Positions 7,905 to 9,224 of a stretch of DNA of 9,224 nt are shown here, in pieces (the first letter of the stretch is position 1; each line of letters starts with the position of its first letter). Both the position numbers and the translations under genes were made by a program. This DNA is from Bacteroidota bacterium (GTDB taxonomy: Bacteria; Bacteroidota; Bacteroidia; Bacteroidales; Marinifilaceae): assembly GCA_023400335.1 (NCBI GenBank), contig JAEXFF010000417.1, forward strand, positions 1-9,224, in the 5' to 3' direction. The notes under the pieces are model-generated. The model ran no database searches. It saw only the letters and a list, made by a program, of their open reading frames with translations, and was not told where the DNA came from.

Positions 7905-7913
7905 ACCCGGGTT
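7904..7913. repeat. 10-bp palindrome AACCCGGGTT at the leuD stop
   Basis: This perfect palindrome without a spacer overlaps the last base of the leuD TAA. With no loop it cannot make a useful RNA hairpin, and no T-run follows. The remainder of the 47-nt leuD-leuB gap is almost pure A/T. It is noted as a visible dyad; function is unknown and chance is likely. Confidence 0.2.
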
Positions 7914-7951
7914 AAAAGCGGATAAATTAAATTTAAATAATATTCAATACT

Positions 7952-9022
7952 ATGACAAAGCTAAAAATAGCAGTACTCCCCGGAGACGGTATCGGTCCGG
8001 AAATTATAAAACAAGGCTTAAAAGTGATGGAGGCTATAGGAAACCGGTTTGGACATAAATTTGACTACTCTTACGGCCCAGTAGGAGCAACAGCAATAAG
8101 GGAGAAAGGGGATCCTTATCCGGAAGAGACCCATCGTCTGTGTCTGGAAGCGGACGCTGTCCTCTTCGGAGCCATTGGAGACCCCTGTTTCGACAATAAT
8201 CCAAAAGCTAAAATACGTCCGGAACAAGGCTTACTGAAAATGAGAAAAGAATTAGGACTATATGCCAACATCCGTCCTATAACCTCTTTTCCTTCCCTTA
8301 TCCGGCGCTCCCCTTTACGTGAGGAACTGGTAGACGGTGCCGACTTTGTTTGCATACGGGAACTGACCGGAGGGATTTATTTTGGTCGCCCTCAAGGACG
8401 TTCGGAAGACGGACAAACGGCTTTCGACAGTTGTACATACAGCCGGGAAGAAATCCGGAGAATAAGTAAATTAGGTTTTGAATATGCCCGAAAACGTCGT
8501 CAGAAACTCACAGTCGTCGACAAAGCCAACGTCCTGGCAACTTCCCGTTTATGGCGGGAAACAGTACAGGAAATGTCATCCGGCTGGCCGGAAGTAAAAG
8601 TCGAGTATATGTTCGTAGATAATGCTGCCATGAAAATTATACAACAACCCCGTCATTTCGATGTCATCATCACCGAAAATATGTTCGGGGACATACTTAC
8701 GGACGAAGCAAGTGTCATCACAGGTTCCCTGGGTCTGTTGCCCTCGGCTTCCATCGGCATACATACGTCTTTGTTTGAACCCATTCACGGCTCTTATCCC
8801 CAGGCTGCCGGTAAAAATATAGCTAATCCGGTAGCCACAATTTTATCCGTTGCTATGATGTTCGAATACGCTTTTAACCTACAGGCAGAAGGGCATGCCA
8901 TCCGGGAAGCGGTCGCTCAATCGCTCCAGGAAGGTATTGTTACAGAAGACCTTGCAGAAAACAACAATTCATATAGTACAGAAGAAACAGGAGATTATAT
9001 TGCCCAAGTCATACAATCCTAA
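7952..9022 (+). CDS. leuB: 3-isopropylmalate dehydrogenase
   Basis: This 356-aa NAD-dependent enzyme oxidatively decarboxylates 3-isopropylmalate to 2-oxoisocaproate, the direct leucine precursor. It begins with [11 protein letters not shown] (8-18). The substrate region [21 protein letters not shown] (89-109) carries the Leu-Leu pair and the two arginines R98 and R108 expected for isopropylmalate. R136 lies in [11 protein letters not shown]. The catalytic pair is Y143 and K191 (VVDKANVL). The metal aspartates are D223 (FVDNAAM), D247 and D251 ([12 protein letters not shown]). The NAD-binding block [20 protein letters not shown] (276-295) follows. The LL motif and leu context separate it from isocitrate and tartrate dehydrogenases. 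It lies 47 nt after leuD, and its stop is 13 nt before ilvA, which implies co-transcription. Confidence 0.98.
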   Translation: MTKLKIAVLPGDGIGPEIIKQGLKVMEAIGNRFGHKFDYSYGPVGATAIREKGDPYPEETHRLCLEADAVLFGAIGDPCFDNNPKAKIRPEQGLLKMRKELGLYANIRPITSFPSLIRRSPLREELVDGADFVCIRELTGGIYFGRPQGRSEDGQTAFDSCTYSREEIRRISKLGFEYARKRRQKLTVVDKANVLATSRLWRETVQEMSSGWPEVKVEYMFVDNAAMKIIQQPRHFDVIITENMFGDILTDEASVITGSLGLLPSASIGIHTSLFEPIHGSYPQAAGKNIANPVATILSVAMMFEYAFNLQAEGHAIREAVAQSLQEGIVTEDLAENNNSYSTEETGDYIAQVIQS

Positions 9023-9035
9023 AAAATTGAAATTT

Positions 9036-9224
9036 ATGAATGAAAATAACTATTTCCCTGAACTCAGAAATATCATGACGGCAGCCCATACCTTAAACGA
9101 AATATTACTGCCCACTCCACTGATGAGCAACCGGCATCTTTCAGAACATCTGGGAGCCAACATTTTCCTGAAACGGGAAGATCTGCAGATGGTACGTTCT
9201 TATAAAATCCGGGGAGCCTATAAT
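9036..9224 (+). CDS. ilvA: Threonine dehydratase (threonine deaminase), N-terminal part (3' end outside window)
   Basis: Only 63 codons are in the window. IlvA is the PLP enzyme that converts threonine to 2-oxobutyrate and ammonia, the entry to isoleucine. Visible features are [20 protein letters not shown], the KREDLQ segment (46-51), and the PLP lysine K57 in [10 protein letters not shown], which corresponds to the family's S-[FY]-K-x-R-G-A site. Serine/threonine dehydratases share this region, so a catabolic TdcB type cannot be excluded from the fragment. The position 13 nt after leuB in an ilv-leu cluster makes the biosynthetic enzyme far more likely. The feedback-sensing C-terminal domain lies beyond the window. 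The start context is A-rich, without a Shine-Dalgarno sequence. Confidence 0.92.
   Translation, partial: MNENNYFPELRNIMTAAHTLNEILLPTPLMSNRHLSEHLGANIFLKREDLQMVRSYKIRGAYN

Overview
The window is a single-direction (+ strand) branched-chain amino acid biosynthesis cluster. Seven genes are complete and both end genes are cut by the window edges. The order is ilvD (3' part) - ilvB - ilvN - ilvC - leuA - leuC - leuD - leuB - ilvA (5' part). The organism is most likely a member of the Bacteroidota, probably order Bacteroidales. The reasons are the sequence character of the proteins (the short IlvC with fungal Ilv5-like stretches, the two-domain IlvN), the lack of Shine-Dalgarno sequences before every start, the A/T-rich start contexts, and a GC content that looks to be in the low-to-mid 40s by eye. 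A genus cannot be fixed from the sequence alone; something near Odoribacteraceae is a guess.

Layout: 1-660 C-terminal third of dihydroxy-acid dehydratase; 681-2417 and 2451-2981 catalytic and regulatory subunits of acetohydroxyacid synthase; 3031-4077 ketol-acid reductoisomerase; 4078-4236 a 159-nt gap with the only strong secondary-structure signal in the window; 4237-5733 2-isopropylmalate synthase; 5734-5860 a 127-nt A/T-rich gap; 5861-7264 and 7317-7904 the two isopropylmalate isomerase subunits; 7952-9022 3-isopropylmalate dehydrogenase; 9036-9224 the start of threonine dehydratase. The other junctions are 13-52 nt, which fits one long operon, possibly with control points before leuA and leuC. 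No gene-free stretch exceeds 300 nt. I saw no tRNA, rRNA, mobile element or CRISPR array.

How the genes work together: IlvA makes 2-oxobutyrate from threonine. IlvBN condenses pyruvate with pyruvate (valine/leucine branch) or with 2-oxobutyrate (isoleucine branch). IlvC and IlvD convert the products to 2-oxoisovalerate or 2-oxo-3-methylvalerate. LeuA, LeuCD and LeuB extend 2-oxoisovalerate to 2-oxoisocaproate. The final aminotransferase (IlvE) is not in the window.

This is essentially ordinary core metabolism, and I found no undescribed enzymatic system. The item most worth a second look is the ilvC-leuA gap. It holds two mutually exclusive hairpins sharing the same 5' bases, and a 10-codon ORF with early Leu, Leu and Ile codons inside them. 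A second 13-codon ORF ends just before leuA. This could be a leader that controls leuA, but the evidence is sequence pattern only.
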